Assembly (NCBI GenBank): GCA_031772625.1
Contig: CM062820.1
Span: 310,248,840 to 310,312,839 of the forward strand
Source of the DNA: Pinus tabuliformis
Lineage: Eukaryota; Streptophyta; Pinopsida; Pinales; Pinaceae
Reading direction: 5' to 3'
DNA length: 64,000 nt
In this document: positions 1 through 10,906 of the stretch, piece after piece
Layout: each line of letters begins with the position of its first letter
How positions within the stretch are numbered: the first letter of the stretch is position 1
Position numbers and translations under genes: made by a program
Notes under the pieces: model-generated
Seen by the model: the letters and a program-made list of their open reading frames with translations, nothing else
What the model was told of the DNA's origin: nothing
The model's database searches: none

Positions 1-2521
1 GTTAAAACCATATGGATGTGCCGAATTGTGTAATACTATGTATTACAATGTTGTTACAACAATTTGCTATGTATTGTCAAGCCAATCTCGGGAGGCCCGC
101 GGGTTTGACCCCGGGACTTGCCCGCAGATCTATAAAAGGTTTTGCCACTGCGCCAAAGCCAGAGGAGTTGTAAAGTGTGTCTGTCGAACTTGTATTATTT
201 GTGCCTGTAATATGCTTTTTGAGGCATAACTTGGCCAATATTGAGTTTTTTTGAGATCTGTAAGTTGCGTTGGGAAGCTGAGGCCAAGGTCTGTCTTTTG
301 ACAGTAGCCATTGTTGCATGTGTGCACATTCCAGAATGGTGAATTTGATGTAAAGAGACTTTATGAGCATTTTTAATACAACGGACGCCCATTGGAAGCA
401 GACCCAGAGATGTAGTCCAGAAGGGATGAACTCCGTCATCAAGTTTTCTATGTTTGCTTTTTTTTCTCTGCTGTTCATGCTTAATTTCAGATTTCAAGTT
501 TTATGTTTAAGGCACATAAAAATCAATTTTCCTCATTTATTCACTTAAAGGCAACCTTAGTTAATATTTGGTGAAATTGTGCAAATAGTCAATTCTGTTC
601 TTTTTGGATCAATAATGATATAAATATACATCACATTTATTCTTATAATCATCATTCATTTGTCAATCCCTATCTTCTTCTTATTAATCGAACTTCAAAG
701 TTTTTAGTTGACGTGGAAGTTCATCACGTGTATTGGAGTTAACCGACCTTATAATTGGGTTAGAAACCTAGGATAGCTAACAACATTATTTAAAGTGATG
801 GAAGAGCATGATCATCTAACCATTCTGTTCCTCTCATTTATTCCTAGCTTTTGAATTCGAAAATTTAGAAGAAAAACCCCCAAAAGAACATTGTCAGATG
901 AAAATCATTCTCATTCATTTGGATATAACATTTTTGAAACTCCATTCAATTAGTAAACTTCTGAGTTCTCCTCTAGGTTATAATGGAATTGAGCAAGCAA
1001 AATGTGAGGTATCTATTAAATAAAAAATTACTTTTTGAATTCCTGATCAATTCTCTTTATGGACAAATGTTCCATTTAAATATGGACTTTACCAGAGGTA
1101 AGTTTGAAGGTCTAATTGTAAACTAGAAAAGTGTTAAAAAGGCGGTAAGGCTCTCAAAGACGTGGGATTAAAAGAAAGTGAAGCTGATCATATAATTTTA
1201 ATTGATGTCTCAATTCACAAGTCGATTGTTGAGAGCGTAATCATTAAGAAGTGTAGGTGTAAAGAAGGTAACATATCATTTAATCCAACACAGTTGTATC
1301 AATTATTTCAGCTATTCAAGTAGCAATATTAATAGGTGATGTTTAAACATATACTTTCATTAGATGTTGAATTTACTTTAGGAAGCAGTTGGTAAATTTT
1401 TAGTTGTAGCCCATGAGGAGGCAATTCATTGGTGCTTTAATGACAGTTTTTTCAGTGGCACTAGGTATGTTTTAGATTATTTTATTCTTGTTGAAGTGAA
1501 CTGAAATAAGATACTTGGCTAACAGAAACTTGTAATCCATTTTTACTAGATTAAATTGACAAAGTTGGGTTTTCTTTCAAAATTTCTATTTACAATGCTT
1601 CATAAATATTTTAGACTTGGTACAAAATCAAGAAATTCTCTTTTGTTGGGGATAAACAGATTATATATATATATAAACATAAACAAAAAAGGGGGTTGCT
1701 AAGTAGCCACCACAAGCTAGTCGAAAATTGGGTGGACCCCACTTCTAAAATTGCCCAGGAGCACTAAAAACAAAAATGCCACTTGGTGATACAATAAACT
1801 GATAACAATCTAGCTGGAAGAACGACAAATATTCATAAAATCTAACCTTTCACTACACAACAAAAAGCACAAGCATCAATGACCATAAATCAGGTGGTTG
1901 ATGGGATGAGGTCTGCTTGAATTGGGGGTTTGTTATTGCACTTCGGGGTGGGTCCCCATCCATCATTAGATGGCTCTGGACCTAGGGTGGTAAGTACAGA
2001 AAATAGTGACTAATAAACCTATGCAAGAGAAAAAACGCTAAGATATTGTTGAGAAAAACAAAGAGTAAACATTGGCACACATGCACTATACACAAGAGAT
2101 TCACCTTGGAAACACTTAATTGGGAAAACCAACAAACTTAAAGCTTGCACCTTTTACTCATTGTATTAACAAAACAATTCACAATACAATATATAGGTAT
2201 CCACAGCATCATTCAACTCTAATCCATTAAGTGGTGATACCACCTAAAGATGTGTGAAATTTTGATCAATTGAGTTAGAGGTGGATGATTTCATACAATG
2301 GGTTCATAATCTTGCTTTGGAGGACGTTTCTACAAATTTTGATGCATATTCTTCCATTGGGTAGTGCCTTTTGGGTATCTTCATGTTACATATTTGGAGG
2401 CACATTGAGGGCTGATGACATGCTTTGCAAGACACAGATGAGGTTCTAGGTGGACACCCTTTAGGATATGATGACACACGACGTCTAGACCCCTCTTTCA
2501 AAGTCAAAAGGCACATTATTA
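1..2521. other. unassigned AT-rich DNA left of element A
   Basis: No gene is recognisable here. A TATA-like box (tctataaaagg, about 128-138) follows a short GC-rich stretch at 90-125 and resembles a retrotransposon LTR promoter, but no LTR ends were found. The stretch 2040-2280 has the look of an LTR U5 end. The last five bases, 2517-2521 (TATTA), are one copy of the target-site duplication of element A; the other copy is 33199-33203, so this DNA was once contiguous with 33204 onward. Short open frames here lack any family motif and look like chance ORFs. Confidence 0.6.
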
Positions 2522-3317
2522 TGTTAGTTTTCTTAAAACTCAGCAATCTAATATTTGAATTGTACTAAACAAAGAGCTGAAAATTGAATGTTAATTTTAA
2601 CCCACAAATATATTGAGTTTACTAACTAGCATGCATCGAAAATAAGGAACAAATGAAGACAAACACACCATAAAACCATAAACAACAAATTTACCCAGAA
2701 ACCCCACCCGGGGAAAACCTGCAAACTCGGTGTTCTTCTTATTATGCTCAGCAAAGTCTTCAGAAAAAATGATCACAAGTGTGAGGGAAAACTTCCCTTT
2801 ACTTAGCTAATCCTTTGCGTAAGTGATTTGCGCACTTCTCCCCAACTCGGCCCCTTCTGCGCACTAAACTCGTAGAGGCCTATACGACCCTTTTGCGCAC
2901 TAAATTCGACCCCTAGTTGAAGTCTGCATTGGCTGGAAATGATTTGAAGCTGAATCAACCTCTCATTCTCCCTCTATCTGTGATTCTGTGTTGATCTGAA
3001 GCCCTAGGTGCTGAATAGAAACCCCTTCTCTTTTGTTGAGCAGATCATTAAGCTCTCTAGTGCACAATGACCAAGTTTACACCAATTTTCCCTCTTAGAA
3101 GTCGACCTGGGCCCATCAGTACCGTGAAGGGTTGAGATTAAGTCTCCCTGGATGGTTGAGATTGGTCCAATTATTGACTATAGGAAAATTCAAATTCCTA
3201 AGTCAAGGAATATAAAAAAGTAAATCTGTGCCTTGGTCCTACTTGTGGGTCCCTCTGCCAAATTTAGTGCACCTACTAAATTTAGCTGAACCATTCCTCC
3301 TCTAACTCCATTTAACA
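2522..3317 (-). repeat. Element A 3' LTR
   Basis: 796 bp. It aligns from end to end with 32412-33198, including the outer ends TGTTAGTTTTC and CCATTTAACA. The adjacent purine tract on the minus strand (plus 3318-3330, ctccctcttagag) is the polypurine tract that primes plus-strand synthesis, which fixes the LTR start and the minus orientation. The two LTRs differ by many substitutions and small gaps, so the insertion is old. Confidence 0.92.
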
Positions 3318-3384
3318 CTCCCTCTTAGAGAGGAAGGTGTTTTGAACTACACCCAATTTGTCCTTGAAATGGACAAAGCTCCCT

Positions 3385-4583
3385 CTAGGCAAAAGCTTTG
3401 GTCAATATGTCCATTGTCTGCTCTGCTGTAGGAATGTATTGAAGTTTGATCTTGCCCCTCTCAACACAATCTTTGATATGGTGGTATCGGATCTCGATGT
3501 GCTTGGAGCGATCATGGAACACTGGATTGTTAGAGAGCTTAATGCAACTCTGATTGTCATTGTGTATGAATGTAGGCTCCAACCTTTGACTAAAAAGCCC
3601 AACAAGAAGCTTCCTCAACCAAGTGACCTCACAACCTGCTATGCTGGTAGACATGTATTCAGCCTCGACTAAGCTCAGTGCCATTGATCTCTGCTTCCCG
3701 CTGAACCAGGAAACAACTGTTGACCCAACATTGAAGGTACAACCTAAAGTACTCTTCCTATCTGTGGAACCCCTTGCCTAATCTGCATCTGTGAAACCTT
3801 CCAGCTTCACTCCATCAACCTGTCTGTACAACAACCCATAATCCACTATGCCTCTGAGGTACCTGAGGATATGTTTGGCAGCAACCCAGTGCACTCTAGT
3901 AGGTTCAACCATGAATTGACTCAACTGGTTCACTGCATAGCAAATGTCAGGTTGCGTGTTCACAAGATACATCAATAACCCAATCAACTGTCTGTAAAGT
4001 GTGGCATCAACTTGCTCTGCTCTGCTAGCATCTACCTTCCTCTAGTTTGTCACTAGAGGTGTGGCCATGGGCCTGCAATCCTGCATGTGAAACCTCTTGA
4101 GAATCTTCAGAGTGTACTTGCCCCGCCCTAAGAAAAATTTTCCATCACCCTGCTGAACCTCCAACCCAAGGAAATAGTGCATAAGCCCTATATCCTTCAT
4201 GTCAAACTTTGTTGCAAGATCCTTCTTGCAGTCACTGATGAGCTTCTCGTCCCCTGTCAGTATGAGGTCGTCTACATACAACACAAGAATGAGAGGCTGC
4301 CCCCCAACCATAATGTAGTATAGGTTAGGGTGAGCTTCACTTTTGGTGAAGCCTAGTCCCAAAAGATAGCTATCAATGTGAGAGTACCACGCTCGTGGGG
4401 CTTGCTTGAGTCCATATATAGATCTCTTGATCCTGCACACATGCGTCTCCCTGCTATGTGCCTCAAACCCCTCTGGTTGCTCAATGTAGATCTCTTCCTC
4501 AACCACACCATTAAAGAAGGCAATCTTCATGTTCATTTGGTGGATCTTCCACCCTATCTATGCTGCAAGTGCTATAATGGTCT
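3385..4583 (-). pseudogene. Element A reverse transcriptase (most) and RNase H
   Basis: Copia-type RT followed by RNase H, read on the minus strand from 4583 down. Recognisable blocks are the EQPEGFE segment, [11 protein letters not shown], the catalytic YVDD box (about 4260-4275) and HYFLGLEV, then the connection segment with QPDICYAVNQLSQFM (3895-3960) and RNase H with SKHIEIRYHHIKD near 3450-3500. At least three in-frame stops interrupt it (in the LAA-IGW segment near 4560, after PLVTN near 4041, and at a DAD-Trp position near 3777). The amino-terminal part of RT lies beyond element B, at 14704 onward, and joins in the middle of the segment following the TFAP motif. The active-site box is intact, but the frame is not. 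Confidence 0.9.
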
Positions 4584-7500
4584 TGTTGTTGCACAAAATG
4601 TTTAGGCACCACGACAACGGCTCAGATTAGGGGTTGTCACCTTGATCCCCAATCTCTTTGTTTAAGGTGTCTCCTTATAGCAGGATAAGGGGGTAGACCC
4701 TGTGGAAATGGAATGAAGGAGGGGCTATCACCTTGATCCCCAATATCTCTGTTTAAGCTGTCTCCTTATAGTAAGCTAAGGGGGTAGACCCTGTGGAAAT
4801 GGAATGAAGGAGAACTAGTTGGGAACCAATTAGTTCGGGAGACATAGTGAAGCGACCAAGTACTTGATTAAGATTTAGCAAAAGTTATAGGATTTGATTA
4901 AATTTAAACGATTGATACCGGTGCCTTATGGAGTCAACTATCTTGCTAGGAAATTTAGGACCAAGTAATTGATTTGCAACTGCTTCTTGGATGAATGACT
5001 ATCTTATATGAAGTGTAGATCTTAAAGCTAATATGAGATGCAAGAATCTTGGTTAATTTTAGTTAAATGATGATCTAAGTTTTAACCTTTTGATCCTTTC
5101 TGTGTTGAGCCTGATTTTGTAGTAATTGGCAGAGAGAAGATAAGCTGAAGCACACTAAGGTGTGATTAACGATACCTCTCCTGAAAATCTAACATACCCA
5201 GTGCCTTCGACGTTGCAGAGAGTTGTGGCTCTGACGACTGCAAGGTCACCGTTTTAAGTACTATTAAAAGCAGGCTTCTCAAGCAAAGATGGATGGGTAC
5301 CTATCTCTCTATCGACCAAGCTTATGCTTGGAAGTAAATTTTAGTTATGCAAAACTAACTTAATATGCAAATGCACGAGATGATTAGAAGATGAGATGAA
5401 GTTAGATTCAAGGATGAAAAGTGCTTATGCTACGATTTGCTTCAGAGTTATATATCAAAGCCCTTAATTGTCAAAATGAATGTTCACTTTACTAGACAAA
5501 AATTGAAAGATAAACTTTTTAGCAATATCACAATTAGACCACAAACTTACTTCAAATCTTCTAGATTCTCTCAAATGCAATTATAGCTCAAAGATAACAA
5601 AAATGTCTTCACAAGTTAATATCAGATGCTCAGAAAATACTCAGTTTATGAAACAAAAGATATGCATTTTATCACAGTTCCATGACAGAGTACTTAATTT
5701 TCAGAAATTAGTTTTTAGGACAACAGTAAGAAAAACTTTATGACAACAACAATATGACAATGAAAACAATAAGCTATCAATGCCCTCTTTATGCCAAAAA
5801 TTTATCGAAAATTTTCCAAACTTGCCCACATGAATTATAAAAAATTTTCAGCCTATTATGATGTGATTTCCAGAATTATATCAGATTTGATATACTTATT
5901 ACAGGCAGCAATTAAAACATGAAATAAGCCTAATGATGAATGCTCAACTTAAGAAATTAATTCTTTAATGTATTAGACAACTTAGGAACTAGTTTTAGGT
6001 TAACCCACATGAAATTTTGCCACTGTTATATTTCAGACTTCAGAAGCAGAATTATTCAAAGATAACAGTCACCCAAAATGTAAATCTAGGCCAAATTTTT
6101 AATACACATCAAACATAAATGACTTATTAATGTATTGAACAATTTTTTTTAGTTAATTTCAAACCACTTAGATGTGTTTTTCACCACTATTAGAAAGGTA
6201 TATGACTGTTGTAGCAAACAGTGAGGAAAAAGATGGTTTAGAGATCAAACCCTTATGTCCTAGGCCCTGAACATCACTTGCCCAAGTTGCCAAAATCTTT
6301 TCAATACTTGAAACACAATTTTTTACCAAATTTTCTGCAAAAACCCACCAATGATCAGCTTCAGAAAATTAAATATTTAGATCAGAAATGGAGCAAGGGG
6401 AATCTAGGGCCAATGAGGGCTAACACTAGGCCCAATAGAATTAGCGTTGGGCTAGGAGAAGACAGATCTGGGCTTAGGAGCCCCAAAACTTGAAACCCTT
6501 GTTCTGAAAAAATGATTTTGCTTCAGATTTTCAGATTTATTGCAAAATATTTAATGGATGGCCTTGCAAAAATATTTGGGACAAAGATCTTGCCCGCTAG
6601 GGCCTAGACCTGTCTCAAAACTCCCAAGACCTGTCTCAAAACTCTCAAATCTCCTTGAAAAAATCTCAGATCTGAAGATTTACTTGGTTGATTTCTCAAA
6701 TCTATTCTTGCAAGCAATCTTTGAGCCCAGATTTTGCCCTCCAGGGTCTAGATCTAGCTTAGATATGAAGATTTCCTTGGTTGATTTCTCAGATCTATTC
6801 CTGCACAAGTGAAAAGAGAAAGACCCAATACTCAATATGTACAAAATAGAGGAAATCCCAAAAAACCAAGTGTTAAAATTCAAAATTACGTTATAAAATT
6901 TCAGATCTACACAAGTAAATAACAGATCTATACAAATAATTTACAGATCTATTAGATCTAAGGAGTACGAGTCCAACTCCGCTCCCAGATATGATAATCT
7001 AAGGTCTTAATAGCTAAATCTATCAAATTTTCCACAAAAAATTATATGGAGGTGCTAACTCGAAACCCTCTGTGTATCACCAACAAAATCTTATGATAAG
7101 CCCAGAGCTAATTTAGTTGAGCTCTTCAGAAAACACAGATCGGGAGTTGGTTGGTCCAATTGAAAACTTCCCCTAACGCTTGAGGATCTAGATTTCCTTG
7201 CAAAACTCAATCCAGCCATAAAAAATAGAGCGAGAAAATAATAATAAAATTTAGACAAATAGAGATACCTGCTATTATGTTCAAAATTTAAATTATTATT
7301 GATATCCCAGCGACTGAGCAAGATATCTGTACTCAAATCACTTTTCAGAAGCTATCATCAATGACTTTAGAAAAATTTACGCATGAAAACAACACATTTT
7401 ACAGTATTTCCATGAAGAGTAACACGAACAAAATTTATCCCCAAAGTCTTTCTTTATTATTCAGAAAAAAGATTACACCATAGTTTCTCGCTAAGCACAC

Positions 7501-8505
7501 GATCAAAAGATCGGATAGATCAACTGAAAAATGACTTTCTATTTAAAGATAAATCCTTGAACGACTAGCTCGAGTGATCCTCGTCAATGCAAGCTTGACC
7601 GTTGATAAAGATTAAAATTTCTTTTAATCTCATCCGTTGAAATATTTAAATATTTGGGGAAATTCGAAATTTTTGATTAAATGCATTTTAATTAACTCAA
7701 AGTAAATTTTTTGAATTAATTTCCCAAAAAATTTGACTTTGACTTAACCCCCAGGGATTAAAGGTTTAAAATTTAGCAAAATAATTATTTTACCTTAGTC
7801 TCAGGACCTTTTAAAGTTTAATTTTTAAGGACCGACGAATTTTGCCTTTGGAGAATTTAAATTTACGTAGGGTTTAGAATTAATTAAATTTTTGGCTCAG
7901 GATTTTAATTAATTTTTGGCCAGAAAATTCAATTAATTAACCTATAAGGGGATAAATTATTTTTCTAACCCTCAAGACACTTTACATCATGATTTTCATA
8001 TTTTTTTACATCGTAAGGGGGGGAACCCATTTGTAATAAACCCTCAGAGACTACCCATTTCTGTGACACAAATATAATCCAACAGACCAAGCAATTTGTA
8101 ATAAAATAACCTAACCAAATAGTTAGGATTATTCCCAAATTATTTTTACATAGACTTGATCTAGAACACTTGGACTCGCCTAAGATTCTAGCGACAAAAT
8201 CATTCTAGCTTTGGGGTAGGACTAGAGGAAAACTCTGCCGACCATCTGAGAATAGATCAGTGAGGCAAAAAACATCCCAGAATGGAGATCATCACTAGAA
8301 AAATAGGTTTACCTAGGTTGTTACATACATGACACGGATGTGCTAAGATTATTTACATTATACACATGCATAATGGGTTTACATAACATATTGGAAGTCA
8401 GGGTGATGATGATAGTTGTACGGCGCGAACACATTGATTAGGTGAGATCCCTTTTGCGAAAAAGGGGGTGTACTGCTATGGGTCATTGACACGTAGTGGT
8501 CAACA
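4584..8505 (-). repeat. Element B 3' LTR
   Basis: 3922 bp, colinear with 10907-14703. It is longer mainly because a 91-bp segment is tandemly duplicated (4630-4720 and 4721-4811) while the other LTR has one copy. Both LTRs carry the same internal landmarks: a GATCAGCTTCAGAAAATT block (about 6354), a series of GATCT-rich sentences (6590-6800) and a G-rich run before the right end. The LTR has no credible coding region; short open frames in it are chance frames shared by both copies. Confidence 0.9.
4630..4811. repeat. 91-bp tandem duplication in B 3' LTR
   Basis: Two adjacent copies beginning GGGGTTGTCACC (4630) and GGGGCTATCACC (4721), each ending GGAATGAAGGA. The matching stretch in the 5' LTR (about 10950-11045) is single, so the duplication arose in this copy or was lost in the other. 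Confidence 0.8.
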
Positions 8506-8722
8506 TTTGGCTCTACTTGGGGACACGTTTCTGCACTGGAGGATTGTGAGAATCCAGAATCTGCATCCACGCAACACATAAGATAACATAAGTAGCGTCC
8601 ATCCAAAAATCATCATATAACATTTAACACAGGAAAGATATAAGCTCTTCATTTATTAACTACCTAATAACATGAAAACATCTACCTACATAAATAAAAT
8701 ACCGAAATAAAAGGGTGTAGGG

Positions 8723-9736
8723 TTAGGAATACAATACAAAGGATGCCCCATGACACCAGATACATTCAATGTAGTGCATGCTGAGCGTTTGCCTGCTTTC
8801 CGGCAAATATGTTGGCTGTTTCTCAAATGTGCCATGTCCAATCGTGCATACGGTAAGACTTTTTCCTATCCGAAAGTCAAGTCGCTCGCAGCCATCAGAT
8901 GGATCAAATTGCGTCCTCATTCTCTTTCTCTTGCACTTTTTCTTTGTGGTAGGCTGTGATGTTGATGATGATGTGGTTGGCACACAACTTCTTTCTTGAT
9001 CCCGAAAGCGCTCATATGGAAAATTTGGAATGTTCAAGACTTCTGTGACGTGCACTTCTTTATGAACTTGATTTGTTATGACTGGTGGATCAACCATGTA
9101 AGCATCAACCTGATTCTTAACAATTTCCATTTTGTCTAGGTCACCTTCAATTAGCCACTTTTCAATGGAACAAATGACCTCCTCATAATAAGATGGAGCT
9201 TGCTGCAACAGACAGGGAGGCTTATGATCTGTTGACATTTCTTTGTTTCTTTCATCCTTTGATCGATGCTGAAATTTCTGTACCTGTATATTTTCCATTG
9301 TTATGGCATCCATCTGGTTAGAGTGTTCAACCTTCATAGTACTGACCTCCTTGGCATGGTTTTCTTCCATGGTCAATAACCTATTCTGAAGACATGTCTG
9401 ACCGGATTCCATGTCCTTTATAATTTTATCATTCTTTGCTTTCATGCCCATGAAGCATTTTTGCATATAGTTTATCTCTTTCTTATGATTTGCTTGCATG
9501 GTAGCTAACTGATTATTATAATCGAATCTCATGATGGTCATTTCTTCATCCATAGTTGACAATCTGTTCTGAATCGAACTTATTTCTTCTTGATAACTTG
9601 CTTTCATGGCAGTTACTTGATTTGAATGATTGAATTCCATGATTGTCATCTTTTCCTCTAGGGCTAATAACTTGCTTTGCATAAAATTAATTTCCCTGGC
9701 ATTATCAGCTGTTAATCTTGCTTGATTAAGTTCCAT
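8723..9736 (-). CDS. Element B coiled-coil protein ORF, function unknown
   Basis: An open frame of 337 codons downstream of the gag-like ORF. The first about 150 residues are a long coiled coil made of diverged repeats of about 34 residues, each with a QNRLLTME or LLALEEKM type segment followed by a short N-H-x-N-Q block. The middle is unremarkable. The carboxyl third has a Ser/Thr-rich stretch followed by a basic cluster KKKCKRKRMR, which looks like a nuclear localisation or nucleic-acid-binding tail. The coiled-coil repeats extend upstream of the first Met (into 9737-9830) past one in-frame TAA at 9782-9784, so the true start is uncertain. No polymerase, protease or integrase motif is present. 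It may be a structural extension of Gag or an accessory protein; this is inference. Confidence 0.55.
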   Translation of the reverse strand: MELNQARLTADNAREINFMQSKLLALEEKMTIMEFNHSNQVTAMKASYQEEISSIQNRLSTMDEEMTIMRFDYNNQLATMQANHKKEINYMQKCFMGMKAKNDKIIKDMESGQTCLQNRLLTMEENHAKEVSTMKVEHSNQMDAITMENIQVQKFQHRSKDERNKEMSTDHKPPCLLQQAPSYYEEVICSIEKWLIEGDLDKMEIVKNQVDAYMVDPPVITNQVHKEVHVTEVLNIPNFPYERFRDQERSCVPTTSSSTSQPTTKKKCKRKRMRTQFDPSDGCERLDFRIGKSLTVCTIGHGTFEKQPTYLPESRQTLSMHYIECIWCHGASFVLYS

Positions 9737-9838
9737 ATCTTTAATAAGTTGAGCCTGATTAACTTTTGCATTCTTGATTGCTTAAGCCTGATTTAATTGT
9801 TTTTCTTTAACCATTTGAATTAACTCTTGAAATTATTT

Positions 9839-10207
9839 TCAACTTCTAGTTTCCTTTACTTTAGCTTTCGCTTTGACCTTTTCTTTATCTCCATATCTAT
9901 CTTCAAAGGCATCAATGATTGATTGTAGAGAATCAAAAGTGTTATCAGGGAACTTAATAAACCAATCTAAAGCATCTCCAGATAAGGTGAGAATGAAAAT
10001 CTTCGTCTTCACATCTTCATAGTTAGAATATGTGCGATACTTTCTTATACAGAGGATGCCATTTCGAAGGTGAGTCTCGGCAATAATAGCATTTTTACCT
10101 TGAAAATGAGGAAATTTGTCGATGGCTTCACCAAAAAAATAAGGATAACCATGTGGAGCTCCCTGAATGTTAGTAAAATCACAGGGAGCAAACAAGTCAA
10201 AATCCAT
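9839..10207 (-). CDS. Element B gag-like ORF (Retrotrans_gag)
   Basis: 122 codons from ATG at 10207. Residues about 30-110 have the features of the plant Retrotrans_gag domain: a HFQGKNA segment, then LTLSGDALDWF (about 9950-9985) followed by SLQSIIDAFEDRYGD. A lysine-rich tail ends the frame. The typical domain continues further and often ends in a CCHC zinc knuckle, which is missing here. The frame is therefore truncated or shifted before the coiled-coil ORF that starts about 100 bp on. Gag would form the capsid of a virus-like particle in the cytoplasm. Confidence 0.75.
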   Translation of the reverse strand: MDFDLFAPCDFTNIQGAPHGYPYFFGEAIDKFPHFQGKNAIIAETHLRNGILCIRKYRTYSNYEDVKTKIFILTLSGDALDWFIKFPDNTFDSLQSIIDAFEDRYGDKEKVKAKAKVKETRS

Positions 10208-10284
10208 GATGCCTACCTAACGGAAAAAAGATGGGCCAAATGGTTACCAGAGAGAGAGATCCCTGCTCAAGAAAATGAAAACTT

Positions 10285-10380
10285 CTACAAGAAGCAAGCT
10301 TCTAGCAGAGATTCATGTAAGAAATGGAAGAACTACAAGAAGCAAGCTTCTAGCAGAGATTCATGTAAGAAATGGAAGAA
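10285..10380. repeat. 48-bp tandem duplication in B leader
   Basis: Two near-identical copies starting CTACAAGAAGCAAGCTTC at 10285 and 10333, in the untranslated leader between the primer site and gag. Each copy includes a HindIII site and a GATTCATGTAAG segment. Confidence 0.85.
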
Positions 10381-10771
10381 GTGGAGTCGCCACTTGAGCA
10401 TGAATCTCTCATAAAGCTTCCAAAGGCAAAACTGAAAAGTTAGTGGACGGAGGCAGATAGATATTCAGGGAGGGCTCCTTGTCTGGGATTAAATGAATGA
10501 ATCAGTGGAGTTGCCACCCAAACCGGAAACCAACTAGAATGTCCAGGTGCAGAAAGTGAAGATGAAAGGATTAGATGAGAGAGATGACGAGAGTTAGGAT
10601 GGTGAGAAATGAAGAGACGAAATGATGCCAAAAAAATGTGATGAAACGCTGTAAAGTCAAGGTCCAATAAATTGGTCCTTGGTGGCAATGCCAAGAAGTG
10701 TTGGGTTTGCCGGCTCGAATGAGAGATGAGAAGAATGCTGAGGAGATGTCATTGAAACGCTGAGAATAAAA

Positions 10772-10791
10772 TGTCCCCGGCAACGGAGCCA
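10772..10791 (-). other. second tRNA-Asp-like primer site in B leader
   Basis: On the minus strand it reads TGGCTCCGTTGCCGGGGACA, preceded by six T (plus strand AAAAAATG). It resembles the plant tRNA-Asp primer site better than the copy next to the LTR does. It lies 110 bp inside that copy and is followed, like it, by ATGTTGT on the plus strand. It is a partial duplication of the LTR/primer junction. Confidence 0.6.
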
Positions 10792-10881
10792 AAAAATGTT
10801 GTGCCGCTTGACAGGCTAATAAATGGCGAAAAATATTAGATGATTAGAAAAATGTCGTGAGGACCAAGGATAGAAAAACTC

Positions 10882-10901
10882 TGTCCCCGACAATGACGCC
10901 A
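10882..10901 (-). other. Element B primer binding site (tRNA-Asp type)
   Basis: Minus strand TGGCGTCATTGTCGGGGACA, close to the tRNA-Asp-complementary site used by many plant Tat/Athila-type gypsy elements. It starts five bases inside the end of the 5' LTR (10907), across a run of A on the plus strand. It fixes the orientation of B and identifies 10907-14703 as the 5' LTR. Confidence 0.75.
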
Positions 10902-10906
10902 AAAAA

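Noticed and set aside
77..478. Open frames of 60-133 codons at the left edge on both strands
   Set aside because: They overlap one another in several frames, have no family motif and lie in DNA that looks like an LTR or spacer.
3358..3672. 104-codon open frame on the plus strand
   Set aside because: It is the reverse-strand shadow of A's RNase H, whose motifs read on the minus strand.
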